From an uncultured Collinsella sp. (lineage in GTDB: Bacteria; Actinomycetota; Coriobacteriia; Coriobacteriales; Coriobacteriaceae): a DNA stretch of 11,130 nucleotides. The notes under the pieces were generated by a model. It was not told where the DNA came from. It saw only the letters and a program-made list of their open reading frames with translations, and ran no database searches. Of the stretch, positions 1 through 7,123 are shown in pieces. Every line of letters starts with the position of its first letter. Position 1 is the first letter of the stretch. The position numbers and the translations under genes are program-made. The stretch covers positions 1 through 11,130 of the forward strand of contig CAAELJ010000005.1 of the NCBI GenBank assembly GCA_900756725.1. Reading direction: 5' to 3'.

Positions 1-49
1 CGCGGATAGATCCTGCGGCGCCCCTTTGCGTTGGCGTGTTGCCTAGGCT

Positions 50-1591
50 TTACAGCTCGTAGAGCGTGGTGAACTTGTCCTGCAGGTAGCTGCAGTAGTA
101 GCGGGCATCGAACGCCATGCCGCACGCGCCCTTGATGAGCTCCGGCGCGTCCTTGGCGCGGCCCCACTGCCAAATGTGCTCGCCCAGCCAGGCACGGACG
201 GGCGCCAGATCGCCGCTCGCGCAGGCGCCGGTAAGGTCGACACCGTCGCGGCACATGGCCGGCACAAACATGGCGTCGTAGGCGCTGCCCAGCGCATAGG
301 TGGGGAAGTAGCCAAACGAGCCACCGCTCCAGTGCGTATCCTGCAGGCAGCCGTGCGTGTCGTCGGTAACGGGAATGCCAAGGTACTCGTCCATAAAGCG
401 GTTCCAAAGCGCGGGGATATCCTTGGCCGTGGCCTCGCCGGCAAACAGCATGCGCTCGATCTGGTAGCGCACCATAATATGTAGCGGATAGGTGAGTTCG
501 TCGGCCTCGGTGCGGATCAACGACGGCTGCGCGATGTTCACGGCGCGGTAGAGCGTGTCCTCGTCAACGTCGCCGTAGACCTCGGGTGCGTGGCGGCGCA
601 GCACCTCGAGCAGCGGTCCCATAAAGGCGCGGCTGCGACCCACAGTGTTCTCGAAAAAGCGGCTCTGGCTCTCGTGGATGCCCATGGAGGTGCCGCCCTC
701 CAGGCAGGTGCGCGCATAGGCGGGATTGACGCCCAGCTCGTACATGGCGTGGCCGGCCTCGTGGATGATGCTGTAGACGTTGGAGATGCAGTCGGTCTCG
801 TAGATGTGCGTCGCGATGCGCGCATCGCCCACCGAGAAACCCTCGCTAAACGGATGCTCGGTAAAGGCAAGTGTGGTGTCGTCCAGGTCCAGGCCGACGA
901 GTTTCATCAGGTCGAAGCTCATGGCGCGCTGGGCGGCCTCGGGCACGCGGGCGTGCAAAAAGTCTGCAGCGGGCTGCTGGCCGCGCTCGCCGATGGCGTG
1001 CACGAGCGGCACGACCGTGGCCTTGACCTCGTCACAAAACGCGTCGAAGCTCTTGGTGGAAAGGCCGCGCTCGTACTGGTCGAGCCAAACGTCGTATGGG
1101 TCGCGCTTGGGGTCCATGAGCTCGGCCTGATGCTTAAGTTGGGCGACAATTCTATCCACATAGGGCTCAAAGCTCGCCCAGTCATTGGCCGTCTTGGCCT
1201 TGTGCCACACGGCGTCTGCCTCGCAGGTGAGCCTGGTCCAGGCCTCGGCCTCCTCGGTGGGGATGGCGCTTGCCTCGCGCTGGTCGCGGCCGAGCACGCG
1301 GATCTCGTCGAGCAGCTGCGGGTCGTCGATCTTTCCGCCCGCGACCGTCTCGCGTGCCAGCGAGTGCACGAGTTCGACAGACTTTTCGCTGGTCAGGAGC
1401 TTATGGTGCTCGCCGGCAAGGGTGCCCATGGCGTCGGCGCGGGCGGCGGCACCGTTGGCGGGAGCAATCGTCGCGCCATCGAACTCGGCAATCTTGAGCA
1501 GGTACTCGCGGGTCCACAGCTTGCCCTCGAGCTTGCGGAGCTTCTTGATGCCTTTGCTCGCCTTGGCCTTCTTATCGAATTTCTTTCCCAT
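50..1591 (-). CDS. M32 family (Taq-type) metallocarboxypeptidase
   Basis: This 513-residue protein is a zinc (or cobalt) carboxypeptidase of peptidase family M32, which removes C-terminal residues from peptides in the cytoplasm. All the family signatures are visible in order: HPF (246-248), DARIAT (256-261), the metal site HEAGH (277-281), HESQS (306-310) with the third-ligand Glu, IRTEAD (359-364) and GCLQDTHW (414-421). The length is normal for M32, and no signal peptide or membrane segment is seen. The N-terminus is Lys-rich (MGKKFDKKAKASKGIKK). The frame is open further upstream to 1708, but the ATG ending at 1591 is preferred: it has an AAGGA seven bases before it, and the upstream extension looks like translated intergenic DNA. 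The gene is transcribed alone, divergently from the pheST leader. I see no clear terminator in bases 1-49. Family assignment is very secure; the physiological substrate is unknown. Confidence 0.95.
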   Translation of the reverse strand: MGKKFDKKAKASKGIKKLRKLEGKLWTREYLLKIAEFDGATIAPANGAAARADAMGTLAGEHHKLLTSEKSVELVHSLARETVAGGKIDDPQLLDEIRVLGRDQREASAIPTEEAEAWTRLTCEADAVWHKAKTANDWASFEPYVDRIVAQLKHQAELMDPKRDPYDVWLDQYERGLSTKSFDAFCDEVKATVVPLVHAIGERGQQPAADFLHARVPEAAQRAMSFDLMKLVGLDLDDTTLAFTEHPFSEGFSVGDARIATHIYETDCISNVYSIIHEAGHAMYELGVNPAYARTCLEGGTSMGIHESQSRFFENTVGRSRAFMGPLLEVLRRHAPEVYGDVDEDTLYRAVNIAQPSLIRTEADELTYPLHIMVRYQIERMLFAGEATAKDIPALWNRFMDEYLGIPVTDDTHGCLQDTHWSGGSFGYFPTYALGSAYDAMFVPAMCRDGVDLTGACASGDLAPVRAWLGEHIWQWGRAKDAPELIKGACGMAFDARYYCSYLQDKFTTLYEL

Positions 1592-1598
1592 ACCTATA

Positions 1599-1603
1599 TC
1601 CTT
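1599..1603 (-). promoter_or_regulatory. Ribosome binding site of the M32 carboxypeptidase
   Basis: On the minus strand AAGGA lies seven bases before the ATG that ends at 1591. It decides that start over the longer in-frame start at 1708, which would also run into the pheS promoter region. Confidence 0.7.
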
Positions 1604-1710
1604 GATCTCGCAGACCGGACGCCACGGGTGGGCGTGCGGCCAGTTTGCACAGCTACCTGCCTTGTACCCAGCACGAACAAAACGGAACGCGGCGATACAC
1701 CCAAACAATG

Positions 1711-1719
1711 TGGTATCCT
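1711..1719 (+). promoter_or_regulatory. Candidate extended -10 promoter for the pheST leader
   Basis: TGG followed by TATCCT fits an extended -10 element (TGn plus a TATAAT-like hexamer matching at 4 of 6 positions). Transcription would start near 1726, just before the first strand of the T-box Stem I. I see no good -35 hexamer at the usual distance, so the call leans on the extended -10 and on position. Confidence 0.4.
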
Positions 1720-1725
1720 GTAGCC

Positions 1726-2012
1726 CAATGCGTTGACGGAGAGGGTTTTGCCCGCCGCGTCGCCGGCAAGAGAGGGAAGGTCATGGGCTGCAAGCCTTCC
1801 TGCGGTGACAAGGGCCAAGCGTTCACTCCCGAGCAGCGACCTCAACGGGCGCGCGGCCAGCGGCGGCGATGTCCCCAGTAGGGAAGCCGTGAGCCTCGCG
1901 ACAAGGGGCAAAGAGTGGGCGCGGCGGGCCAGACATCCGTCGGGTCAAACAAGGTGGTACCGCGGAATTCAACCGTCCTTGGGCAATGCACATGCCCGAG
2001 GACGGTTTTTTG
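1726..2012 (+). promoter_or_regulatory. T-box riboswitch (tRNA-Phe) in the pheST leader
   Basis: The leader carries the parts of a T-box element, which senses uncharged tRNA and prevents premature termination. Stem I base: GGAG (1738-1741) can pair with CTCC (1826-1829). Just 5' of that second strand is TTC (1822-1824) followed by A, the expected place and form of a specifier codon; UUC is a Phe codon, matching the genes downstream. Distal part of Stem I: AGAGAG (1769-1774), then GGAAGG (1775-1780) pairing with CCTTCC (1795-1800), with GGCTGCAAG between them, resembling the usual interdigitated T-loop module. T-box proper: AAGGTGGTACCGCGG (1951-1965), whose TGGT (1955-1958) can pair with the ACCA end of tRNA-Phe. 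A terminator follows at once. The 5' limit is estimated from the putative promoter. Class is very secure; the specifier is a strong inference from position. Confidence 0.92.
1971..2011 (+). terminator. Intrinsic terminator of the T-box leader
   Basis: A 13-bp stem (1973-1985 with 1993-2005, one T-G wobble) closes a 7-base loop and is followed by six Ts. Its first strand begins right after the T-box sequence, so forming the tRNA-stabilised antiterminator would use the same bases and disrupt it. This is the off-state of the pheST switch. Confidence 0.92.
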
Positions 2013-2096
2013 TTACCGAACCGGGCCGCGTTTTCGCAACGCCAAGCGGCATTGGTCGCCCTGGCAAGCGAATGCGCGAGAGACGAAAGGGAAGAC

Positions 2097-3173
2097 ATGA
2101 GTCTGATTGATGATCTGGTCAAACTCGAGGAAGAGGCCAAGGAGCTCGTCGCAGGCGCCGACGACGCCGCCAAGCTCGAGGCTGCGCGCGTTGAGCTGCT
2201 CGGTCGCAAGGGTCGCATCACCGGCCTGATGCGCATGATGGGCAAGCTCGCCCCCGAGGATCGTCCCGTGATGGGCAAGCGCGCCAACGAGATGCGCCAG
2301 CTGATCGAGGGCATGCTCGACGAGCGCACCACCGAGATGAAGGCCGCCGCCCTCAAGCACGCACTCGAGCACGAGGCCGTCGACATCACGCTGCCGGGCA
2401 TCCGTCCGCAGATCGGTCACCAGCACCTGATCAAGCAGATCATCGAGGAGGCCGAGGACATCTTCTGCGGCATTGGCTACACCGTCGAGTCCGGCCCCAT
2501 GGTCGACACCTCCTACTACAACTTCACCGCGCTCAACGCTCCCATGGATCACCCGAGCCGCTCGGCCCGCGATACCTTCTACGTGGTCGACAACAACCCC
2601 GGCAGCGTCGCGCACCCCGAGGCTCACGCCCACGGCGAGTCCGACGTGCTGCTGCGCACCCAGACCTCGGGCGTGCAGATCCACACCATGGAGTCGCAGA
2701 AGCCGCCCATCTACATGATCTGCCCGGGCACCGTCTACCGTCCCGACACGGCCGACGCCTGCCACCTGCCGCAGTTCAACCAGATCGAGGGCCTGGTCGT
2801 CGACGAGGGCATCACCTTTGGCGATCTTAAGGGCACGCTCGACTACTTTGTTAAGTGCATGTTTGGCGAGGACCGCAAGACGCGTTATCGCCCGCACTTC
2901 TTCCCCTTCACCGAGCCGAGCTGCGAGGTGGACGTGAGCTGCCACGTCTGCGGCGGCAAGGGCTGCAACTTCTGCAAGCACAGCGGCTGGATCGAGATCT
3001 TGGGCTGCGGCATGGTCGACCCCAACGTCCTGATCAACTGCGGCATCGATCCCGAGAAGTACACCGGCTTCGCCTTTGGCATTGGCGCCGAGCGCGTCGC
3101 GGCCCTGCGCTACGACCTGCCCGACCTGCGTACGTTGATGACAGGCGATATGCGTTTCCTGAATCAGTTCTAG
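2097..3173 (+). CDS. pheS: Phenylalanyl-tRNA synthetase alpha subunit
   Basis: This is the 358-residue catalytic subunit of the (alpha-beta)2 enzyme that charges tRNA-Phe with phenylalanine. The N-terminal part (about 1-85) is the helical, charged tRNA-contacting arm. The class II catalytic core follows: DHPSRSARDTFYV (151-163), LLRTQTSGVQIHTM (185-198), FNQIEGLVVD (227-236) and the motif 3 segment GFAFGIGAERVAALRY (324-339), ending in the typical DMRFLNQF. Between 282 and 293 there is a CxxC-x4-CxxC cluster, absent from the E. coli enzyme but familiar from Firmicutes-type PheS, which could bind zinc. About a dozen extra residues (around 165-180, rich in His and Gly) sit before LLRTQTS. The ATG at 2097 follows AAAGGGAAG at a good distance; an upstream in-frame ATG at 1986 lies inside the terminator loop and is rejected. 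Regulated by the T-box upstream, cotranscribed with pheT. Confidence 0.98.
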   Translation: MSLIDDLVKLEEEAKELVAGADDAAKLEAARVELLGRKGRITGLMRMMGKLAPEDRPVMGKRANEMRQLIEGMLDERTTEMKAAALKHALEHEAVDITLPGIRPQIGHQHLIKQIIEEAEDIFCGIGYTVESGPMVDTSYYNFTALNAPMDHPSRSARDTFYVVDNNPGSVAHPEAHAHGESDVLLRTQTSGVQIHTMESQKPPIYMICPGTVYRPDTADACHLPQFNQIEGLVVDEGITFGDLKGTLDYFVKCMFGEDRKTRYRPHFFPFTEPSCEVDVSCHVCGGKGCNFCKHSGWIEILGCGMVDPNVLINCGIDPEKYTGFAFGIGAERVAALRYDLPDLRTLMTGDMRFLNQF

Positions 3174-3183
3174 GCTGCGGCTT

Positions 3184-3272
3184 GCCCAAGCACGGCACCT
3201 CGGCGCTCATTCGTCGCTTGCGTACCAAAGTACGCGGCGCTCCTCTTTCGGGCCGATCTGTCGCACTTGGAC
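3184..3272. repeat. Long imperfect palindrome between pheS and pheT
   Basis: The element folds around a CAAA tetraloop. Inner stem GCGTAC/GTACGC (3220-3225 with 3230-3235), then a poorly paired middle, then TCGGC/GCCGA (3200-3204 with 3252-3256), CGGCA pairing with TGTCG (3193-3197 with 3259-3263, one wobble) and CCAAG/CTTGG (3186-3190 with 3266-3270). The outer helices share one centre, offset by half a base from the inner stem. GGCGCTC occurs twice in direct orientation (3202-3208 and 3236-3242). The rest of the gap to pheT has only two weak hairpins (3281-3303 and 3316-3333). There is no T tract, so it is not an ordinary terminator. It may be a dispersed palindromic repeat or an mRNA-processing or stability element. 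Confidence 0.6.
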
Positions 3273-3357
3273 AACCCTCGCTTTGTAAGGAATGTTCACA
3301 AAGTTGAAGTTTCCACCTGCATCTCTTCGCAGGCTTTCAGTATGAAAGGAGAGCTAG

Positions 3358-5811
3358 ATGCGTGTTTCTTACGACTGGCTCAAGACCATGATCGATATTC
3401 CGGAGGATCCCAAGACCCTTTCGGACGAATATATCCGTACCGGCACCGAGGTCGAGGCGATCGACACCGTGGGCGAGTCCTTCGACCACGTGGTGACTGC
3501 CAAGGTGCTCACCAAGACCCCACACCCCGATAGCGACCATATGTATGTGTGCTCGGTCGACGTGGGCGACAAGAACCTCGACGCCGATGGCAACCCCGCC
3601 CCGCTGCAGATCGTCTGCGGCGCGCAGAACTTCGAGACCGGCGACCACATCGTCACGGCCATGATCGGCGCTGTGCTCCCCGGCGACGTCAAGATCAAGA
3701 AGAGCAAGCTTCGCGGCGTCGTGTCCATGGGCATGAACTGCTCTGCGCGCGAGCTCGGCCTGGGCGGCGACCACTCCGGCATCATGATCCTGCCCGAGGA
3801 TACGCCCTGCGGCATGCCGTTTGCCGAGTACGTGGGCTCGAGCGACACCGTGCTCGACTGCGAGATCACGCCCAACCGTCCCGATTGCCTGTCCATGATC
3901 GGCATGGCCCGCGAGACCGGCGCCATCTTCGACCGCGATTTCCACGTTGAGCTGCTCGCCATCAAGGCCGAGACCGGCCGCGCGACCGACGACGAGCTTT
4001 CGGTCGAGATTGCCGACGAGGGCCTGTGCGACCGCTATGTCGCCCGCATCGTGCGCAATGTGAAGGTCGGTCCGTCGCCCGACTGGATGGTCAAGCGCCT
4101 CAACGCCCTGGGCGTGCGCCCGCACAACAACATCGTCGACATCACCAACTACGTGATGATGCTTACCGGTCAGCCGCTGCACGCCTTTGACCTGGACACC
4201 TTTGCCGAGCGCGATGGCCATCGCCGCGTGGTGGTTCGCGCCGCCCAACAGGACGAGAAGTTCACGACCCTCGACGGCGAGGAGCGCACGCTCGACGCCG
4301 GCATGGGCCTCATCACCGACGGCGAGCGTCCCGTGGCGCTGGCCGGCGTTATGGGCGGCATGGATTCCGAGATCGAGGACGACACCGTCGACGTGATGGT
4401 CGAGAGCGCCTGCTTCAACGCCGGTCGCACCTCGCACACCAGCCGCGACCTGTCGCTGATCTCCGATGCCTCCATTCGCTTTGAGCGCCAGGTCGACGAG
4501 ACCGGCTGCGTGGACGTCGCCAACGTCACGTGCGCGCTGATCGAAGAGATCGCCGGCGGCGAGGTCGCCCCCGGCTATGTGGACGTGTTCCCCGCGCCCA
4601 AGACCATCGACAGCATCAAGCTGCGCTTGGCCCGCGTGCACGCCATCTGCGGCGCCGACATCGAGCCCGACTTTATCGAGCGCTCGCTCACCCGCCTGGG
4701 CTGCACTGTCGAGCGCGACGGCGAGGACTTTATGGTCACCCCGCCGAGCTTCCGCCCCGACCTGCCGCGCGAGATTGACCTGATCGAGGAGGTCCTGCGC
4801 CTGTGGGGCATGGGCCGTGTGACGGCGACCATCCCGGCTGCCAAGAACCATATCGGCGGCTTGACCCGCGAGCAGAAGCTCACCCGCAAGGTCGGCGAGA
4901 TCCTGCGCGCCTGTGGCCTCAACGAGACCACGACCTTTGGCTTTGCCGCCCCGGGCGACCTGGAGAAGATCGGTATGTCCACCGAGGGCCGCGGCTGCCC
5001 CGTCGTGCTCATGAACCCGCTGGTGGCCGAGCAGACCGAGATGCGCCGCTCACTGCTGCCGGGTCTGCTGCAGTCTGTGGCCTATAACGAGGCCCACGGC
5101 ACGCCCAACGTGCACCTGTACGAGGTCGGCAGCCTGTTCCACGGTCGCGAGAACGCCAGCCTGCCCAAGGAGACCAAGTCCGTGGCGGGTGTGCTCTCGG
5201 GCCAGTGGAGCGAGCAGTCCTGGAGCATGAAGTACCGCAAGCTGCGCTTCTTCTTTGGCAAGGGCATTGTCGAGGAGCTGCTTGCCCAGTTGCGCATCGA
5301 GAAGGTCCGCTTCCGTCCCGTCGAGGGCGAGGGCTACGCTTTCTTGCAGCCGGGTCGTGCGGCCGAGGTTCTGTCCGGCGGCACCGTGCTGGGCTGGGTC
5401 GGCGAGATTCACCCCGAGGCGCGCGAGGCGATGGGCATCGATGAGGTCGTCGTTGCCTTTGAGCTCGATCTGGACAAGCTGATCAAGGGCGCCCGCAACC
5501 AGGAGAACTACCGCGAGTTCTCGCAGTACCCTGCCGTTGAGCACGACCTTGCTATCGTGGTCGATAACTCCGTGACCTGCGAGGACCTTGAGCGCCGCAT
5601 TACCAGCGCCGGCGGCAAGTTGCTCGAGGGTGTGCGTCTGTTCGACGTCTACCGCGATCCGGTCCGCGTGGGCGTGGGCAAGAAGTCCATGGCCTTTGCG
5701 CTTACGTATCGCTCCGACGACCACACGCTTACCAGCGAAGAGGTCGAAAAAGCGCACCAGAAGATCGTCACCAAGGTGTGCAAGGGCGTAAACGGCGAGG
5801 TCCGCGGCTAG
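3358..5811 (+). CDS. pheT: Phenylalanyl-tRNA synthetase beta subunit
   Basis: This 817-residue beta subunit of phenylalanyl-tRNA synthetase is of normal bacterial length. Domains in order: N-terminal coupling segment; EMAP-like tRNA-binding domain (about 43-150); B3/B4 region (about 220-390) containing VRPHNNIVDITNYVM and GQPLHAFD, where mischarged Tyr-tRNA-Phe is edited; B5 DNA-binding-like domain with PPSFRPDLPREIDLIEEVLR (462-481); a catalytic-like, inactive core (about 500-700) with NPLVAEQTEMRRSLLPGLL; and a C-terminal ferredoxin-like anticodon-binding domain (about 720-815) starting FSQYPAVEHDLAIVV. No domain is missing. The ATG at 3358 follows AAAGGAG six bases upstream. The 184-base distance from pheS is unusual. 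Regulation is expected to come from the upstream T-box, since no convincing separate promoter is visible in the gap. Confidence 0.98.
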   Translation: MRVSYDWLKTMIDIPEDPKTLSDEYIRTGTEVEAIDTVGESFDHVVTAKVLTKTPHPDSDHMYVCSVDVGDKNLDADGNPAPLQIVCGAQNFETGDHIVTAMIGAVLPGDVKIKKSKLRGVVSMGMNCSARELGLGGDHSGIMILPEDTPCGMPFAEYVGSSDTVLDCEITPNRPDCLSMIGMARETGAIFDRDFHVELLAIKAETGRATDDELSVEIADEGLCDRYVARIVRNVKVGPSPDWMVKRLNALGVRPHNNIVDITNYVMMLTGQPLHAFDLDTFAERDGHRRVVVRAAQQDEKFTTLDGEERTLDAGMGLITDGERPVALAGVMGGMDSEIEDDTVDVMVESACFNAGRTSHTSRDLSLISDASIRFERQVDETGCVDVANVTCALIEEIAGGEVAPGYVDVFPAPKTIDSIKLRLARVHAICGADIEPDFIERSLTRLGCTVERDGEDFMVTPPSFRPDLPREIDLIEEVLRLWGMGRVTATIPAAKNHIGGLTREQKLTRKVGEILRACGLNETTTFGFAAPGDLEKIGMSTEGRGCPVVLMNPLVAEQTEMRRSLLPGLLQSVAYNEAHGTPNVHLYEVGSLFHGRENASLPKETKSVAGVLSGQWSEQSWSMKYRKLRFFFGKGIVEELLAQLRIEKVRFRPVEGEGYAFLQPGRAAEVLSGGTVLGWVGEIHPEAREAMGIDEVVVAFELDLDKLIKGARNQENYREFSQYPAVEHDLAIVVDNSVTCEDLERRITSAGGKLLEGVRLFDVYRDPVRVGVGKKSMAFALTYRSDDHTLTSEEVEKAHQKIVTKVCKGVNGEVRG

Positions 5812-5823
5812 GTCCTGCGCTGG

Positions 5824-5876
5824 GAGCACGGGACCCCTCCACAGTTGCTGTGGGACCCTGCGTGACCGCGGTGCTC
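5824..5876 (+). repeat. Nested inverted repeats downstream of pheT
   Basis: An outer pair GAGCAC/GTGCTC (5824-5829 with 5871-5876) encloses a perfect 6-bp hairpin CCACAG-TTG-CTGTGG (5839-5853). No T run follows, so it is not a classical terminator. It may be a 3'-end stability structure for the pheST message. Confidence 0.4.
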
Positions 5877-5922
5877 GACATAAGGCACCGCTGAGCCTGC
5901 ATATATGACACGCGCATTACAT

Positions 5923-5957
5923 AGCGGCGTGCTGCTTTGTCGGCAGTGCGCCGTTTT
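5923..5957 (+). terminator. Probable intrinsic terminator of pheST
   Basis: An 11-bp stem (5925-5935 with 5943-5953, two adjacent T-G wobbles) with loop TTTGTCG is followed by TTTT. It is the only structure in the 249-base gap with a T run. The T run is short and the message could leak through. Its loop coincides with the -35 of the cbiM promoter candidate. Confidence 0.55.
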
Positions 5958-5965
5958 GCTATGAT
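5937..5965 (+). promoter_or_regulatory. Candidate promoter of cbiMQO
   Basis: TTGTCG (5937-5942, 4 of 6 to consensus), a 17-base spacer and TATGAT (5960-5965, 5 of 6) with TGC directly before it, giving an extended -10. The start point would be near 5972, a few bases before the inverted repeat at 5976. Confidence 0.6.
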
Positions 5966-5975
5966 AGCCCGCAGC

Positions 5976-6003
5976 GTGTTACGAATCTAACAATACGTAA
6001 CAC
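5976..6003. promoter_or_regulatory. Perfect inverted repeat, candidate NikR-type operator of cbiMQO
   Basis: GTGTTACG (5976-5983) and CGTAACAC (5996-6003) are perfect 8-bp arms separated by 12 bases. Written another way this is GTGTTAC-N14-GTAACAC, which matches the operator layout I recall for nickel-responsive NikR in Geobacter and Desulfovibrio. It begins about four bases after the inferred transcription start, where a bound repressor would block the promoter. No NikR gene is in the window. The repeat itself is certain; the regulator is inference. A repressor of another family, or a leader hairpin, is the alternative. Confidence 0.55.
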
Positions 6004-6060
6004 TGACAAGGTGATTTAAGCGGCGTTGCAATTCCGTGCGCCGATAACCGGGAGGCGTAC

Positions 6061-7119
6061 ATGCACATTCCAGATAATTATCTGTCCCCGCAGACGGATG
6101 CCGTGCTGGCGGTGGCGATGGTGCCCGTTTGGGTTCACTGCATCAAGAAGGTGCGCGCCACGCTCGATCGCGAACATATGGCTTTCCTGGGCATCTGCGC
6201 CGCATTCTCCTTTTTGCTCATGATGTTCAACGTGCCGCTGCCCGGCGGTACCACGGGTCACGCCGTCGGCGGCGCGCTCATTGCGCTGTTGCTGGGCCCG
6301 GAGGCCGCGGCTATCGCTGTCTCGGTCGCGCTGGCGCTGCAGGCGCTGCTGTTTGGCGACGGCGGCGTTCTGTCGTTTGGCGCCAACTGCTTTAACATGG
6401 CCTTTGTGCTGCCGCTTGCCGCTGCTATCGTGTTCCGTGCGCTCAACAGCCGTCTGCACGACAAGAGCTGGGGCACCTCGGTTTCGGCAATCGTAAGCGG
6501 CTGGGTCGGTCTGTGCCTGGCGGCCCTGTGCGCGGCAATCGAGTTTGGTATTCAGCCGATGCTCTTTACCAACGCTTCAGGTGCGCCGCTGTACTGCCCC
6601 TTCCCGTTGTCTGTGGCTATTCCGGCCATGTTGATCCCGCATATGCTGGTCGCCGGTGTTGTCGAGGGCGTGGCGACGGCTGCGATCTACGGTTTCATTA
6701 AGAAGACGGCACCGAGCATTATCGTCGGACCCGAGGCCGTCGATGGCCAGCTTGCTGCCGAGGGCGCTGCTGCCAAGAAGACCTCGCTGGTCCCCACGCT
6801 CATCTTGGTTGCCGTGCTTGTCGTGGCCACGCCGCTGGGCCTGCTGGCCACGGGTGACGCCTGGGGTGAGTGGGACGCCGAGGGCGCCGCGACCGCCGTT
6901 CAGGAGGCTGGCGACGACAGCCTGCAGGCTTCGGTCGGTCTCGACACCCCGACCTTTGCCGACGCGCTGCCCACGGGTGATTACCTGCAGGCCTATTCCG
7001 AGGAGCAGGGTCTTGGCTTTGCCGGTCAGGCTGCCATGTATATCCTTTCCGGTGTGATTGGCGTGGCGGTGCTCACCATCGCATTCCGTCTGATCTCGCT
7101 GACGGTTAAGGAAAACTGA
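6061..7119 (+). CDS. cbiM: ECF cobalt/nickel transporter metal-binding subunit CbiM/NikM with CbiN-like tail
   Basis: This 352-residue membrane protein is the substrate-specific core of an energy-coupling-factor transporter for Co2+ or Ni2+. The mature N-terminus Met-His-Ile-Pro-Asp is the family hallmark, where the amino group and His2 bind the metal; His67 in TTGHAVGG is the further ligand known from NikM structures. Hydrophobic segments run through about residues 13-215. After residue 240 there is an extra unit: a membrane segment (about 243-262), an acidic outside loop containing GDAWGEWD, and a final membrane segment (about 323-346). That is the topology of the small CbiN/NikN subunit, and no separate cbiN is present, so a fusion is likely. 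Start chosen from GGGAGG five bases upstream. cbiQ follows after four bases. Cobalt versus nickel cannot be settled from sequence alone; the operator candidate favours nickel. Confidence 0.93.
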   Translation: MHIPDNYLSPQTDAVLAVAMVPVWVHCIKKVRATLDREHMAFLGICAAFSFLLMMFNVPLPGGTTGHAVGGALIALLLGPEAAAIAVSVALALQALLFGDGGVLSFGANCFNMAFVLPLAAAIVFRALNSRLHDKSWGTSVSAIVSGWVGLCLAALCAAIEFGIQPMLFTNASGAPLYCPFPLSVAIPAMLIPHMLVAGVVEGVATAAIYGFIKKTAPSIIVGPEAVDGQLAAEGAAAKKTSLVPTLILVAVLVVATPLGLLATGDAWGEWDAEGAATAVQEAGDDSLQASVGLDTPTFADALPTGDYLQAYSEEQGLGFAGQAAMYILSGVIGVAVLTIAFRLISLTVKEN

Positions 7120-7123
7120 GCGC

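Noticed and set aside
590..1723. 377-codon open frame on the plus strand opposite the carboxypeptidase
   Set aside because: It is the antisense shadow of a GC-rich gene with all M32 motifs. Its translation is a low-complexity Gly/Ala/Val/Leu mixture with no recognisable domain.
1986..2096. Upstream in-frame extension of pheS from the ATG at 1986
   Set aside because: That ATG lies in the terminator hairpin of the T-box leader, and the ATG at 2097 has a good ribosome binding site and starts like known PheS proteins.
2013..2981. 322-codon open frame on the minus strand opposite pheS
   Set aside because: Same shadow effect; pheS in the sense direction is unmistakable.
3337..4851. 504-codon open frame on the minus strand opposite pheT
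   Set aside because: It mirrors codon positions of pheT; the product is repetitive Ala/Val/His/Asp sequence with no family motif.
5880..6060. Cobalamin riboswitch upstream of cbiM
   Set aside because: I looked for a B12-box-like motif and its surrounding helices and found none; the leader after the inferred start is under 100 bases, too short for that riboswitch.
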